The translations under genes were made by a program, and so were the position numbers. A model generated the notes under the pieces. It was not told where the DNA came from. It did not search any database and saw only the letters and a program-made list of their open reading frames with translations. DNA of 64,000 nucleotides from Streptomyces sp. S465 (GTDB lineage Bacteria > Actinomycetota > Actinomycetes > Streptomycetales > Streptomycetaceae), in assembly GCF_026898115.1 (NCBI RefSeq), contig NZ_CP114036.1, forward strand, positions 3,100,001 to 3,164,000. Direction: 5' to 3'. Each line of letters opens with the position of its first letter. Position 1 is the first letter of the stretch. Shown in pieces: positions 1-7,624 of the stretch.

Positions 1-838
1 CGTTCTGGAGGTAGTCGCCGTAGACGCCCTGGTGGCCGCTGGCCGGGTCGCGGGTGAAGGCGACGCCGGTGCCGGAGTCGGGGCCGAGGTTGCCGAAGAC
101 CATGGAGCAGATGTTGACCGCGGTGCCGAGGTCGTGCGGGATGCGCTCCTGGCGGCGGTAGAGCTTGGCGCGGTCGCCGTTCCAGGAGTCGAAGACGGCC
201 CGTACGGCGAGGTCCATCTGCTCCCGCGGCTCCTGCGGGAAGCCCCGGCCGGTCTCCTTGGCGACGATGTCCTTGAACTCGCCGACCAGCTTCTTGAGGT
301 CGGCGGCGTCGAGGTCCACGTCGACGACGACGCCCTTGGCGCGCTTGGCGTCGTCGATGGCCTCCTCGAAGAGGTCGCCGTCCACACCGAGCACGGTCTT
401 GCCGAACATCTGGATGAGGCGCCGGTAGGAGTCCCAGGCGAACCGGTCGTCGCCCGCCTGCGCGGCGAGCCCCGCCACGGACTGGTCCGAGAGGCCGATG
501 TTGAGGACGGTGTCCATCATCCCGGGCATGGAGAACTTGGCGCCGGAGCGTACGGAGACGAGGAGGGGATCGTCCGCCTGGCCGAGCTTCTTGCCCATCG
601 TGGCTTCGAGGGCTTCGAGGTGCGCACTCACCTCGTCGCGCAGGGCCGCGGGTTCCGCGCCGCTGTCCAGGTAGACCTTGCATGCCTCGGTGGTGATGGT
701 GAAGCCCGGTGGCACGGGGAGACCGAGATTGGTCATCTCGGCGAGGTTGGCCCCCTTCCCGCCGAGCAGGTCCTTGAGATCCTTGTTGCCCTCGGTGAAG
801 TCGTAAACGAACTTCTGCTGATCTTGTTTTTCCGGCAC
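1..838 (-). CDS. ppdK: Pyruvate phosphate dikinase, N-terminal part (runs off the window)
   Basis: The enzyme interconverts pyruvate, ATP and phosphate with phosphoenolpyruvate, AMP and pyrophosphate in the cytosol. About 279 N-terminal residues are present, out of a family length near 880-900; the rest lies beyond base 1. What is visible is the ATP-grasp nucleotide-binding domain, including the glycine-rich stretch GGKGANLAEM near residue 28 and the conserved SVRSGAKFSMPGMMDTVLNIG region (read as two adjoining blocks). The start is a GTG at 836-838, preceded by an AGGAG at 849-853 with ideal spacing. An upstream region of nearly 500 bp separates it from the divergent glycoside hydrolase. Identity is secure; only the C-terminal phosphohistidine and PEP-binding domains cannot be checked. 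Confidence 0.96.
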   Translation of the reverse strand, partial: MPEKQDQQKFVYDFTEGNKDLKDLLGGKGANLAEMTNLGLPVPPGFTITTEACKVYLDSGAEPAALRDEVSAHLEALEATMGKKLGQADDPLLVSVRSGAKFSMPGMMDTVLNIGLSDQSVAGLAAQAGDDRFAWDSYRRLIQMFGKTVLGVDGDLFEEAIDDAKRAKGVVVDVDLDAADLKKLVGEFKDIVAKETGRGFPQEPREQMDLAVRAVFDSWNGDRAKLYRRQERIPHDLGTAVNICSMVFGNLGPDSGTGVAFTRDPASGHQGVYGDYLQN

Positions 839-1331
839 GGGACTCGATCTCCTCGGCTCGGCTGCCCTGACGGCGGGGAGCGTACCCAGATCGAAGGCTC
901 CTTAGGAGGTCCACTCCACCGTCATACGGCTGTAACCACCCGCCTGCCACGTGTTCGAAAGTGCGGTGCCCGATCACGACCCCGTCGACTCGCCTTCAAG
1001 TCTCGAACAGACACCCACCCTCCGCCCGCGGTGGACGCACGGAATTTCACTGTACGTAACCGATGGTTCGACGTGTCGAACATCAAGTGGATGGCACTGA
1101 GTGCCACGCATTGGAGAGGTGAGCACAGCGGAGAACCGCCGGACCACCCCTTCGCGACCGCTCATATGAGCGAGACCCTGATCAGAGTGGCGAGAATCAC
1201 GCCTTACCAGCACCCATTGTCTCGCCTTTTGGATACAACGAGAGCGGCCCCGCTCAGATGAGCACCGCCCGGCGGAGCGTCCGTGGCGGGTATGTTGACG
1301 TCGGACCGCACCAGGGGGCTGAGGAGGGCTT
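839..1331. promoter_or_regulatory. Divergent intergenic region with two dyad elements
   Basis: About 490 bp lie between the divergent ppdK and glycoside hydrolase genes and hold no convincing gene. Two dyads stand out. GTTCGAC-GT-GTCGAAC (1066-1081) is a 7-bp inverted repeat around a 2-bp centre. CGCTCATATGAGCG (1159-1172) is a perfect 14-bp palindrome. Base composition drops around 1030-1240, as is usual for Streptomyces promoters. These are plausible operators; which gene they serve is not decided by the sequence. Confidence 0.45.
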
Positions 1332-2678
1332 GTGACCAGTGCACGGCCCGCGCCGCCCGGACTGGCCGACGGTGCGCGGCGGGTGCTCCTGGCGAACTGG
1401 ACCGGCTCCTCCACGGTCCCCTCGCCCGGCCTCTATCCGCACCAGTGGAGCTGGGACTCGGCGTTCATCGCGATCGGTTCGCGCCATATTTCGCCCCGGC
1501 GCGCCCAGCGGGAACTGGAAACCCTGCTCGCCGCCCAATGGGGTGACGGCCGTATCCCGCACATCGTCTTCAACCCGGCGGTGCCGCCCACCGCGTACTT
1601 CCCCGGCCCCGGCTTCTGGCGCTCCACCACCGCCGGCGCGGCCGCCGGCGCCCCGCGCCACGTCGAGACCTCCGGCATCGTCCAGCCCCCAGTGCACGCG
1701 CTCGCCTGTCTGCTGGTGCACCGGGCCGACCCGCGCTCATCGGCGCGCCATGGCTTCCTCGCCCGCGTCCACCCCCAGCTCGCCGCCTGGCACCGCTATC
1801 TGGGCCGGGCCCGCGACCTGGGCGGCGGCGGGCTGGTGTCCGTGGTCCACCCCTGGGAGCCCGGGATGGACAACAGCCCCTGCTGGGACGCCCCGCTGGC
1901 CCGCGTCGAACCGGTGCCCCCGGGCACGTTCCACCGCGCCGACCTCGACCACGGCGCGGCCTCCGACCGGCCGACCGACCTGGACTACGGACGCTACGTA
2001 CGGCTCGCGGCGGACTACCGGGACGGCGGTTACGCGGACGGTGGCCGCGCGGACGGCGGCGCCGGTTCGGCGTTCCTGGTCGAGGACCCCGGCGTCAACG
2101 CGCTGCTGATCGCCTCCGAACACGCCCTGGCCGAGATCGCCGCCCTGGTGGGCGCCGACGCCTCGGTCCACCGGAGGTGGGCCGCACATCTGACGGCCGC
2201 CCTGGTGGACCGGCTGTGGGACCCGGCCGCGGGGCTGTTCCGCTGCCGCGATCTGCGCGGCGGTGGCCTGATCCCCGAACTCAGCGCGGCGGGCCTGCTG
2301 CCGCTGCTGGTCCCCGGCCTGCCCCGCGAGATCGCGGCCGCGCTGGTCCGCACGGCCTGCGGCCCGCACTTCGGGCTGGGCCACACGGTGCGCCTGGTGC
2401 CCAGCTACGACCTGCGGGGCCGCGCCTTCGACCCCGCCCGCTACTGGCGCGGCCCCGCCTGGTTCAACGTCAACTGGCTGCTGGAGCGGGGCCTGCGGCT
2501 GCACGGCGAGCCGGAGCGCGCCGACGCGCTGCGGGCCGCCGCCCTGGAGACGGCGGTCGCGTCCGGCTTCGCCGAGTACGTCGACCCGTACACGGGCGAG
2601 GCGCGCGGTACGCGCGACTTCGGCTGGACGGCCGCACTGGCGCTGGACCTGGCGGTGGCGGCGGATCAGGCTCCCTGA
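1332..2678 (+). CDS. Glucosidase-like alpha/alpha-barrel glycoside hydrolase (MGH1/GH63-like)
   Basis: The 448-residue protein looks like the mannosylglycerate hydrolase/glucosidase-type (alpha/alpha)6 barrels related to trehalase and GH63. Supporting blocks are QWSWDSAFIAIG near residue 39, ETSGIVQPPVHA near 112, WEPGMDNSPCWD near 173 and a C-terminal GPAWFNVNWLLERGL. Acidic residues in the WSWD and WEPGMDN blocks are the expected catalytic or substrate contacts. There is no signal peptide, so it should act on intracellular sugars or glycosides. The start is a GTG with GAGGAG at 1321-1326 just upstream. Its stop lies 13 bp inside the end of the convergent vWA gene. The substrate cannot be predicted from sequence alone. 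Confidence 0.8.
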   Translation: MTSARPAPPGLADGARRVLLANWTGSSTVPSPGLYPHQWSWDSAFIAIGSRHISPRRAQRELETLLAAQWGDGRIPHIVFNPAVPPTAYFPGPGFWRSTTAGAAAGAPRHVETSGIVQPPVHALACLLVHRADPRSSARHGFLARVHPQLAAWHRYLGRARDLGGGGLVSVVHPWEPGMDNSPCWDAPLARVEPVPPGTFHRADLDHGAASDRPTDLDYGRYVRLAADYRDGGYADGGRADGGAGSAFLVEDPGVNALLIASEHALAEIAALVGADASVHRRWAAHLTAALVDRLWDPAAGLFRCRDLRGGGLIPELSAAGLLPLLVPGLPREIAAALVRTACGPHFGLGHTVRLVPSYDLRGRAFDPARYWRGPAWFNVNWLLERGLRLHGEPERADALRAAALETAVASGFAEYVDPYTGEARGTRDFGWTAALALDLAVAADQAP

Positions 2679-5600
2679 TCGCCACCGACCCCCCGCGACC
2701 CGTCCCCGGTCCCCTGCGACCCGTCACCAGTCCCCTGCGCCTCGTCCCCGGTCCCGCGCGACCCGCCGCCGGACCCGCGCGGCTCGTCCCCGGTCCCCCG
2801 CGACCCGTCACCGGACCCGCGCGACCCGTCACCGGACCCGCGCTCCTGATCCTCAGCCCCGCCCGGCCCACCACCGGCCCCCCGCATCCCGCCGCCAGTC
2901 CCCCGCCGCTCGCCACCGGACCCGCGCGCCTGATCCTCAGTCCCGCCCGGCCCACCACCGGCCCCCAGCGACCCGTCACCAGTCCCCCGCGACCCGTCCC
3001 CGGTCCCCTGCACCTCGTCCCCGGTCCCGCGCGACCCGCCGCCGGACCCGCGCGGCTCGTCCCCGGTCCCGCGCGGCCCGTCCCCGGTCCCGCGCGCCTG
3101 ATCCTCAGTCCCGCCCGGCCCGCCACCGGTCCCCCGCACCCCGCCGCCGGTCCCCCGTAGCCCGGCCAGGGCTTCGCGGGTTCTGACGGTGCAGTTGTGC
3201 TCCTCGCCCAGGACGCGTTCGCTGATCTCCAGGACCGCGCGCCACTCCGCCTCGGCCTCGTCGAACCGGCCGAGGCCCTTGAGGGTGGTGCCGAGGTTGT
3301 GGCGGGTCCAGAGGGTGTTGACGTGCTCCGTGCCCAGGACGCGCTGCCGGGCGGAGAGCGTCTCCCGGATCTCCGTCTCGGCGTCCGTGAACCGGCCGAG
3401 CTTGTTGAGCACATTGCCCAGGCTGTGCCGGGCCGCCAGCGTGGCCTCGGCCTCGGCCCCCAGGGACCGCGTGCGCCCCTCGGCCACCCTGCGGTACAAG
3501 GGCTCGGACTCCTCGTAGCGCTTCTGGTCGCGCAGCAGGGCGGCCAGCTGGACATACGTCAGCAGGGCGCTCGGGTCGTCCGGGTCCAGCACCCGGGCCT
3601 CCCCCTCCATGGTCACCCGGTACTCCTGCTCGGCCTCCGCCACCCGGCCGAGGCGCGCCAGCGCCCCGGCCCGGCTGTACCGCGTCACCAGTGTCGACTG
3701 GGCGTCCGGTCCGGAGATCCGGACCCGGTCCTGGAGCAGCTGGGTGAACTGCTCCAGCGCCTCCTCCTGCTGCCCGGCCATCCCCGTGCTGCTCGCCAGG
3801 TGGTGCCGGGTGGTGAGGGTGTTGTGGTGCTCGGCCCCGAGGACGGCGGTCTGCCGCTCCAGGAGGTCGCGGTAGGCCGTCTGCGCCTCGTCGTACCGCC
3901 GCTGGTCGTCCAGGACCATCGCGCGCAGCCGCAGCGCGGTCAGCGACTCGTCGTGCCGCTCCCCGAGGGCGGCGAACGACTCCGCCACCAGCGCCTCGGC
4001 CTCGGCCTCCGCCTCGTCGTACCGCCGCAGGCCGCGCAGCCGCTCGACGCGGTTGCGACGCGCCCGGCGCACCCGCCAGTGGGTGGGGCCGAGCCCGGCC
4101 GACGTCCGGTCGACCATGTCGTGCCACAGCGCCTCGGCCTCTTCGTCGCGCCGCCTGAGGTTGAGGATGTCGCCGAGCGTGAAGAGCGCCGTCAGCAGGG
4201 CCGAGTCCACCTCCGACTCGGCCGGCTCGCACTCCTCGGCCGCCGACCGCATATCGGCCTCCGCCTCGTCGTAACGCCCCAGCCGCCGCAGTGCGGTGGA
4301 CAGCCAGGCCCGTGCGTTGACGGTGTCGTACCGCGCGGGTCCGTACAGCTCCCGCGCGCTGGAGACGGCGATCCGGAATTCCTCCTCGGCCTCCTCCACC
4401 CGGTCGAGGTCCAGCAGCAGGCGCCCGCGCCGCTGGTGCTTGCCCTGAGCCGCCCTCCGGGCGCCGTCGCCCTCCCGCCGCTCCCATGCCTCGATCAGCG
4501 TGCGGCACTCCTCCTCCGCCGCCTCCGTCCGCCCGGCGTCGCTCAGCAGGTCGACCAGGTAGCCGCGGGCGAAGAGCGTGTAGTCGTGTTCCGTGCCGTG
4601 CACCCGCCCCGAGATCGCGACCACCGCGCGCAGCTCGCGCTCCGCCTCCTCGTGCTCCCCGAGTTTGTTCAGGGTGAGGGCCAGATGCCCGCGGAGGTTG
4701 CGGGATTCGAGGTCGTCCGCCGGTCTGAGCCCCTCGATCTGCTCCCGCGCCACCTCCCGCAGGTCGTCCACGTGCTCCCGCCACCCGGCGTCGACGAGCT
4801 GCTCGGCCACGTCGGGCAGGGTCCGCACCGCCCACCAGCCGGTCTCCTCGTCCCGCTCATCGGCCTCGGTGAGCATCTTCTCGACGTAGTCGCGCACCGA
4901 CTTCGGCAGCCCGTCGTCCGCCGCGATCCGCCGCACCACCGCCATCACCTCCGGCTGGACCCGCTCCGAGGCGTAGGACCGGGGCGGGTACGCGGGGGCC
5001 GGTTCGCCCGGCCGCGGTACGGGCTCCGCCCGCTCCGGCGACGGTTCCTCGTCCCGGTCCTCGTCCAGCAGCCCCAGCCGTTGCAGCAGCTCCGGGGAGG
5101 CCGCCGCGAACGGGCGGGCCTCCTCGGCGACGCGGGAGTCCCCGTGGCCGCCGGAGAGCCGGGCGCGGAACTCCGGGCCGCTGCCCTGGCGGTGCAGCAG
5201 GAACTCGGTGACCCGCGCCGCCGTCTCCAGCGCGTCCGACGTGCGGACCGCGTCCAGCAGCAGATCCGCGACCCCGGGGTGGAACTCGTACTCCTCCGCG
5301 CTCCCCGCCCGCCTGCGCAGCAGCCCGCCCAGGAAGACCTCGGCCAGCTGTGCCGGGTGGAAGCGCTCCGGGCCGCCCGCGCCCGCCTGGTGGATCAGCC
5401 GCATCACCGGCAGCGTCAGCGGGTGGACGGTGGCCAGCGCCCCGGCCAGCCGCTGGCCCTCGGGCGAGGCCGCGCCCCGGAAGCGGCGCAGCCGCTCCTC
5501 GGCCGTCGGCTCGGGGACCTGGGCCGTGGCTCGCGCGGCCACCGGCTTCTCCGCCCCGTCCAGCAGCAGCACCGGCAGCGGCCCGCCGCTGCCGCCCGTC

Positions 5601-6637
5601 CCGGTGAGCGCCGCCCACGCGCCCAGCTCGCCCTCGGCCAGCTCCAGCACCGGCACCGGTGTGCCCTCGTACGTGACCAGGCCGCGCGGCAGCACCGGAT
5701 GGCGCACGGACAGCGCCCGGCCCGGCGCGCCCTCCCGGCCGCCGGCGTCGACCAGCAGCCGCTGGGTGGGCATGCCGCGCTCCGGCCACATCCGCGCGGG
5801 CAGCGGCTGCAGGACCGCCACCGGCGCGTGGCGGGCCCAGCGGCGCAGCAGCCGCGGGATCGCGCCGTCGCGCCACCCCGGGCCCACCCCGTCCGAGAGG
5901 ACCAGCATCACGGTGCGGCCGGAGGTGTCGGTCAGCTGGCGCGCGGTGCGGCGCGGGGCGCCGGGGGCGTACGGGCGCGCCCTGAGCACCGGTTCGTCCC
6001 TCTCCGTCGCCACGCTGTCCAGGCCGTAGGTGCGCACCGAGCGGAAGGTGCCCTGCCGCTCCAGCAGTCCGCGCAACTCGGCGGCGAGCTGCTGCCAGAG
6101 CACCATGGACGGGCCGTCGTCCACGACCAGCGCGACGCTCAGCCAGCGCTCGGGCCGGGGGCGCAGCACAACGTCCGGCAGACCGGTTTCGGCGATCCAC
6201 TCGGCGGTGGCGGTCTCGTCCACGCGGAAGGAGGTGCGGGACGGCACGCTGCGCCGCAGGGGGCGCAGCGCGCGGGAGAGTCCGCGCGTCGCCGGGAGCG
6301 CCCGTACGCCCCTGACACCGACGGCCCGCGCCGGGCGGGCCACGGCGGTGCGGGCGACGCCGGGGGCGTAGAGCCCGGCGTCGGCGGTGGGGCCGGGCTC
6401 GGGTTCGCCGTCGGCGGGCGCCTCGGCGGGGTGCCGCCGGGCGCCCTTGCCCTCGTCGTCGCCGTCGGCCGTGCCGGAGGCGGGGCCGGCGGCCCCCTGG
6501 GGCGGCGTCGGCTCCCCGCCGGGCTCCTCCCGCGGCGACCGGGCGGTGGTCGCGGCGAACCACAGGACGTCGCGCAGCTCCTCCTCGGAGAGCTCGACCC
6601 CCGCGTCCTCCAGCAGGGCGCACAGCCGCTCGATCAT
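2666..6637 (-). CDS. vWA-like (SAV_2336-type N-terminus) and TPR protein of a vWA-MoxR-VMAP conflict system
   Basis: A 1323-residue protein. Residues 1-30 form a short helical start, and about 30-140 is a low-complexity linker. From about 140-370 there is a von Willebrand A-like fold: the metal-site loop reads VVDDGPSM (D173, D174, S177) and a second acidic loop VLSDG has D249. About 370-560 resembles the region that follows in SAV_2336-type proteins. About 600-1160 is a run of kinesin-light-chain-like TPRs (recurring LG..H..TL..R and LGR.DEAE). The last 163 residues are heptad repeats. In the vWA-MoxR-VMAP systems described by the Aravind group, such a protein is the partner of the MoxR ATPase, and TPRs would supply binding specificity. 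Its ATG overlaps the MoxR stop by one base (TAATG). The function in defence is inferred. Confidence 0.82.
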   Translation of the reverse strand: MIERLCALLEDAGVELSEEELRDVLWFAATTARSPREEPGGEPTPPQGAAGPASGTADGDDEGKGARRHPAEAPADGEPEPGPTADAGLYAPGVARTAVARPARAVGVRGVRALPATRGLSRALRPLRRSVPSRTSFRVDETATAEWIAETGLPDVVLRPRPERWLSVALVVDDGPSMVLWQQLAAELRGLLERQGTFRSVRTYGLDSVATERDEPVLRARPYAPGAPRRTARQLTDTSGRTVMLVLSDGVGPGWRDGAIPRLLRRWARHAPVAVLQPLPARMWPERGMPTQRLLVDAGGREGAPGRALSVRHPVLPRGLVTYEGTPVPVLELAEGELGAWAALTGTGGSGGPLPVLLLDGAEKPVAARATAQVPEPTAEERLRRFRGAASPEGQRLAGALATVHPLTLPVMRLIHQAGAGGPERFHPAQLAEVFLGGLLRRRAGSAEEYEFHPGVADLLLDAVRTSDALETAARVTEFLLHRQGSGPEFRARLSGGHGDSRVAEEARPFAAASPELLQRLGLLDEDRDEEPSPERAEPVPRPGEPAPAYPPRSYASERVQPEVMAVVRRIAADDGLPKSVRDYVEKMLTEADERDEETGWWAVRTLPDVAEQLVDAGWREHVDDLREVAREQIEGLRPADDLESRNLRGHLALTLNKLGEHEEAERELRAVVAISGRVHGTEHDYTLFARGYLVDLLSDAGRTEAAEEECRTLIEAWERREGDGARRAAQGKHQRRGRLLLDLDRVEEAEEEFRIAVSSARELYGPARYDTVNARAWLSTALRRLGRYDEAEADMRSAAEECEPAESEVDSALLTALFTLGDILNLRRRDEEAEALWHDMVDRTSAGLGPTHWRVRRARRNRVERLRGLRRYDEAEAEAEALVAESFAALGERHDESLTALRLRAMVLDDQRRYDEAQTAYRDLLERQTAVLGAEHHNTLTTRHHLASSTGMAGQQEEALEQFTQLLQDRVRISGPDAQSTLVTRYSRAGALARLGRVAEAEQEYRVTMEGEARVLDPDDPSALLTYVQLAALLRDQKRYEESEPLYRRVAEGRTRSLGAEAEATLAARHSLGNVLNKLGRFTDAETEIRETLSARQRVLGTEHVNTLWTRHNLGTTLKGLGRFDEAEAEWRAVLEISERVLGEEHNCTVRTREALAGLRGTGGGVRGTGGGPGGTEDQARGTGDGPRGTGDEPRGSGGGSRGTGDEVQGTGDGSRGTGDGSLGAGGGPGGTEDQARGSGGERRGTGGGMRGAGGGPGGAEDQERGSGDGSRGSGDGSRGTGDEPRGSGGGSRGTGDEAQGTGDGSQGTGDGSRGVGGDQGA
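2670..3158. repeat. 21-bp minisatellite inside the vWA gene (22 heptapeptide repeats)
   Basis: The 3' end of the vWA-TPR gene consists of about 22 tandem 21-bp units. On the minus strand each unit encodes a seven-residue block such as RGTGDGP, RGTGDEP, RGSGGGS or GGTEDQA. The unit is in frame, so copy number can change without disrupting the stop. There is a hint of higher-order structure, because the GGTEDQA-type block recurs after 8 and then 4 units. The array starts right after the last TPR (residue about 1160) and ends at the stop codon. Confidence 0.9.
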
Positions 6638-7596
6638 TACGCGTCGGCTTCGTTCAGCGAGCGGAACAGCTTGTCGAGGACGTCCTGGTCCACCCGCACC
6701 CCGGAGGACCGCAGCCGGACCGCGTTGAGCAGCTGGTCGGTGGCCAGCTCGCGCTCGGTGCGCAGGGTCAGGAAGTGCGCGATCAGGTCCTGGGCCCGCG
6801 CGCCGGTCTCCTCGCCCAGATGCATGGTGACGATCCGCTGGAGCTGCTGCTCATCGGGCTGCTTGAGGTCGAGCCGGACACAGCGGCGCAGGAACGCCGG
6901 GGGGAACTCGCGCTCGCCGTTGCTGGTGATGACCACGACGGGGAAGACGCGGCAGCCGACCCAGCCGCTGGTGATCCCGGCCTTGTCCCGGGAGCCCGAG
7001 ACCCGCACCTGCACGGTCCGCCCCTCCCCCAGGCGGGCCAGTTCGGGGATCTCGAACTCGCCCTCCTCGAAGACCGTGAGGAGGTCGTTGGGCAGGTCGA
7101 CATCGCCCTTGTCGAGCTCGTCGACGAGCAGCACCCGCGGCCGGTCGGCCGGCAGCAGCGCGGTGCCGAGCGCGCCCAGCCGCAGATAGTCACCGATGTC
7201 CGGCTCGGTGCCGGCCGGTTCGTCGGCGCGCTGCCGCAAGGAGGCTTCGCGCAGCCGGCCCACCGCGTCGTACGAGTAGAGGCCCTCGGCGAGCGTGGAG
7301 CGGCTGTTGACCGGCCAGTGCAGCACCTCGCCGAGCTTGAGCTCCCGGGCGATGGCGCGGGCCAGCGTCGACTTGCCGGTGCCGGGCCGTCCGGTGACCA
7401 GCAGCGGGCGGTGCAGGTGCAGCGCCATGTTGACCACGTCGCGGTCCTCGTCGGAGATCAGATACGGCAGCGCCCGGTCCTCGGCCCGCTGCCGGGCGTC
7501 GTCGCCGAAGCGCCGCCACGGCGGGGCCGTGGGCCAGGTCTCCACGTCATGGGGCTCGGTGTCGCCGCCCTGGAAGAGCCTCCAGTCCTGTGCCAT
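6637..7596 (-). CDS. MoxR-family AAA+ ATPase of the conflict system
   Basis: A 319-residue single-domain AAA+ ATPase. Walker A is GRPGTGKST at residues 69-77, Walker B is LLVDELDKGD with D159 and E160, sensor 1 is the asparagine in ITSNGERE (N226), and RR at 237-238 is the likely arginine finger. MoxR ATPases act as chaperone-like partners of vWA proteins, and here the vWA gene follows with a one-base overlap. The caspase-VMAP gene lies 28 bp upstream, so all are expected on one transcript. The ATPase probably switches or assembles the complex in response to a signal. It is a complete-looking AAA+ module with a short N-terminal extension of about 45 residues. No membrane segments. Confidence 0.92.
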   Translation of the reverse strand: MAQDWRLFQGGDTEPHDVETWPTAPPWRRFGDDARQRAEDRALPYLISDEDRDVVNMALHLHRPLLVTGRPGTGKSTLARAIARELKLGEVLHWPVNSRSTLAEGLYSYDAVGRLREASLRQRADEPAGTEPDIGDYLRLGALGTALLPADRPRVLLVDELDKGDVDLPNDLLTVFEEGEFEIPELARLGEGRTVQVRVSGSRDKAGITSGWVGCRVFPVVVITSNGEREFPPAFLRRCVRLDLKQPDEQQLQRIVTMHLGEETGARAQDLIAHFLTLRTERELATDQLLNAVRLRSSGVRVDQDVLDKLFRSLNEADA

Positions 7597-7624
7597 CGTC
7601 TTCGTCTCTCCTCAGGGTGCGGAC

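Noticed and set aside
974..1414. A 146-codon open frame on the minus strand between ppdK and the glycoside hydrolase
   Set aside because: No family similarity, arginine-rich composition typical of a frame opposite GC-rich DNA, and it overlaps the real start of the hydrolase gene.
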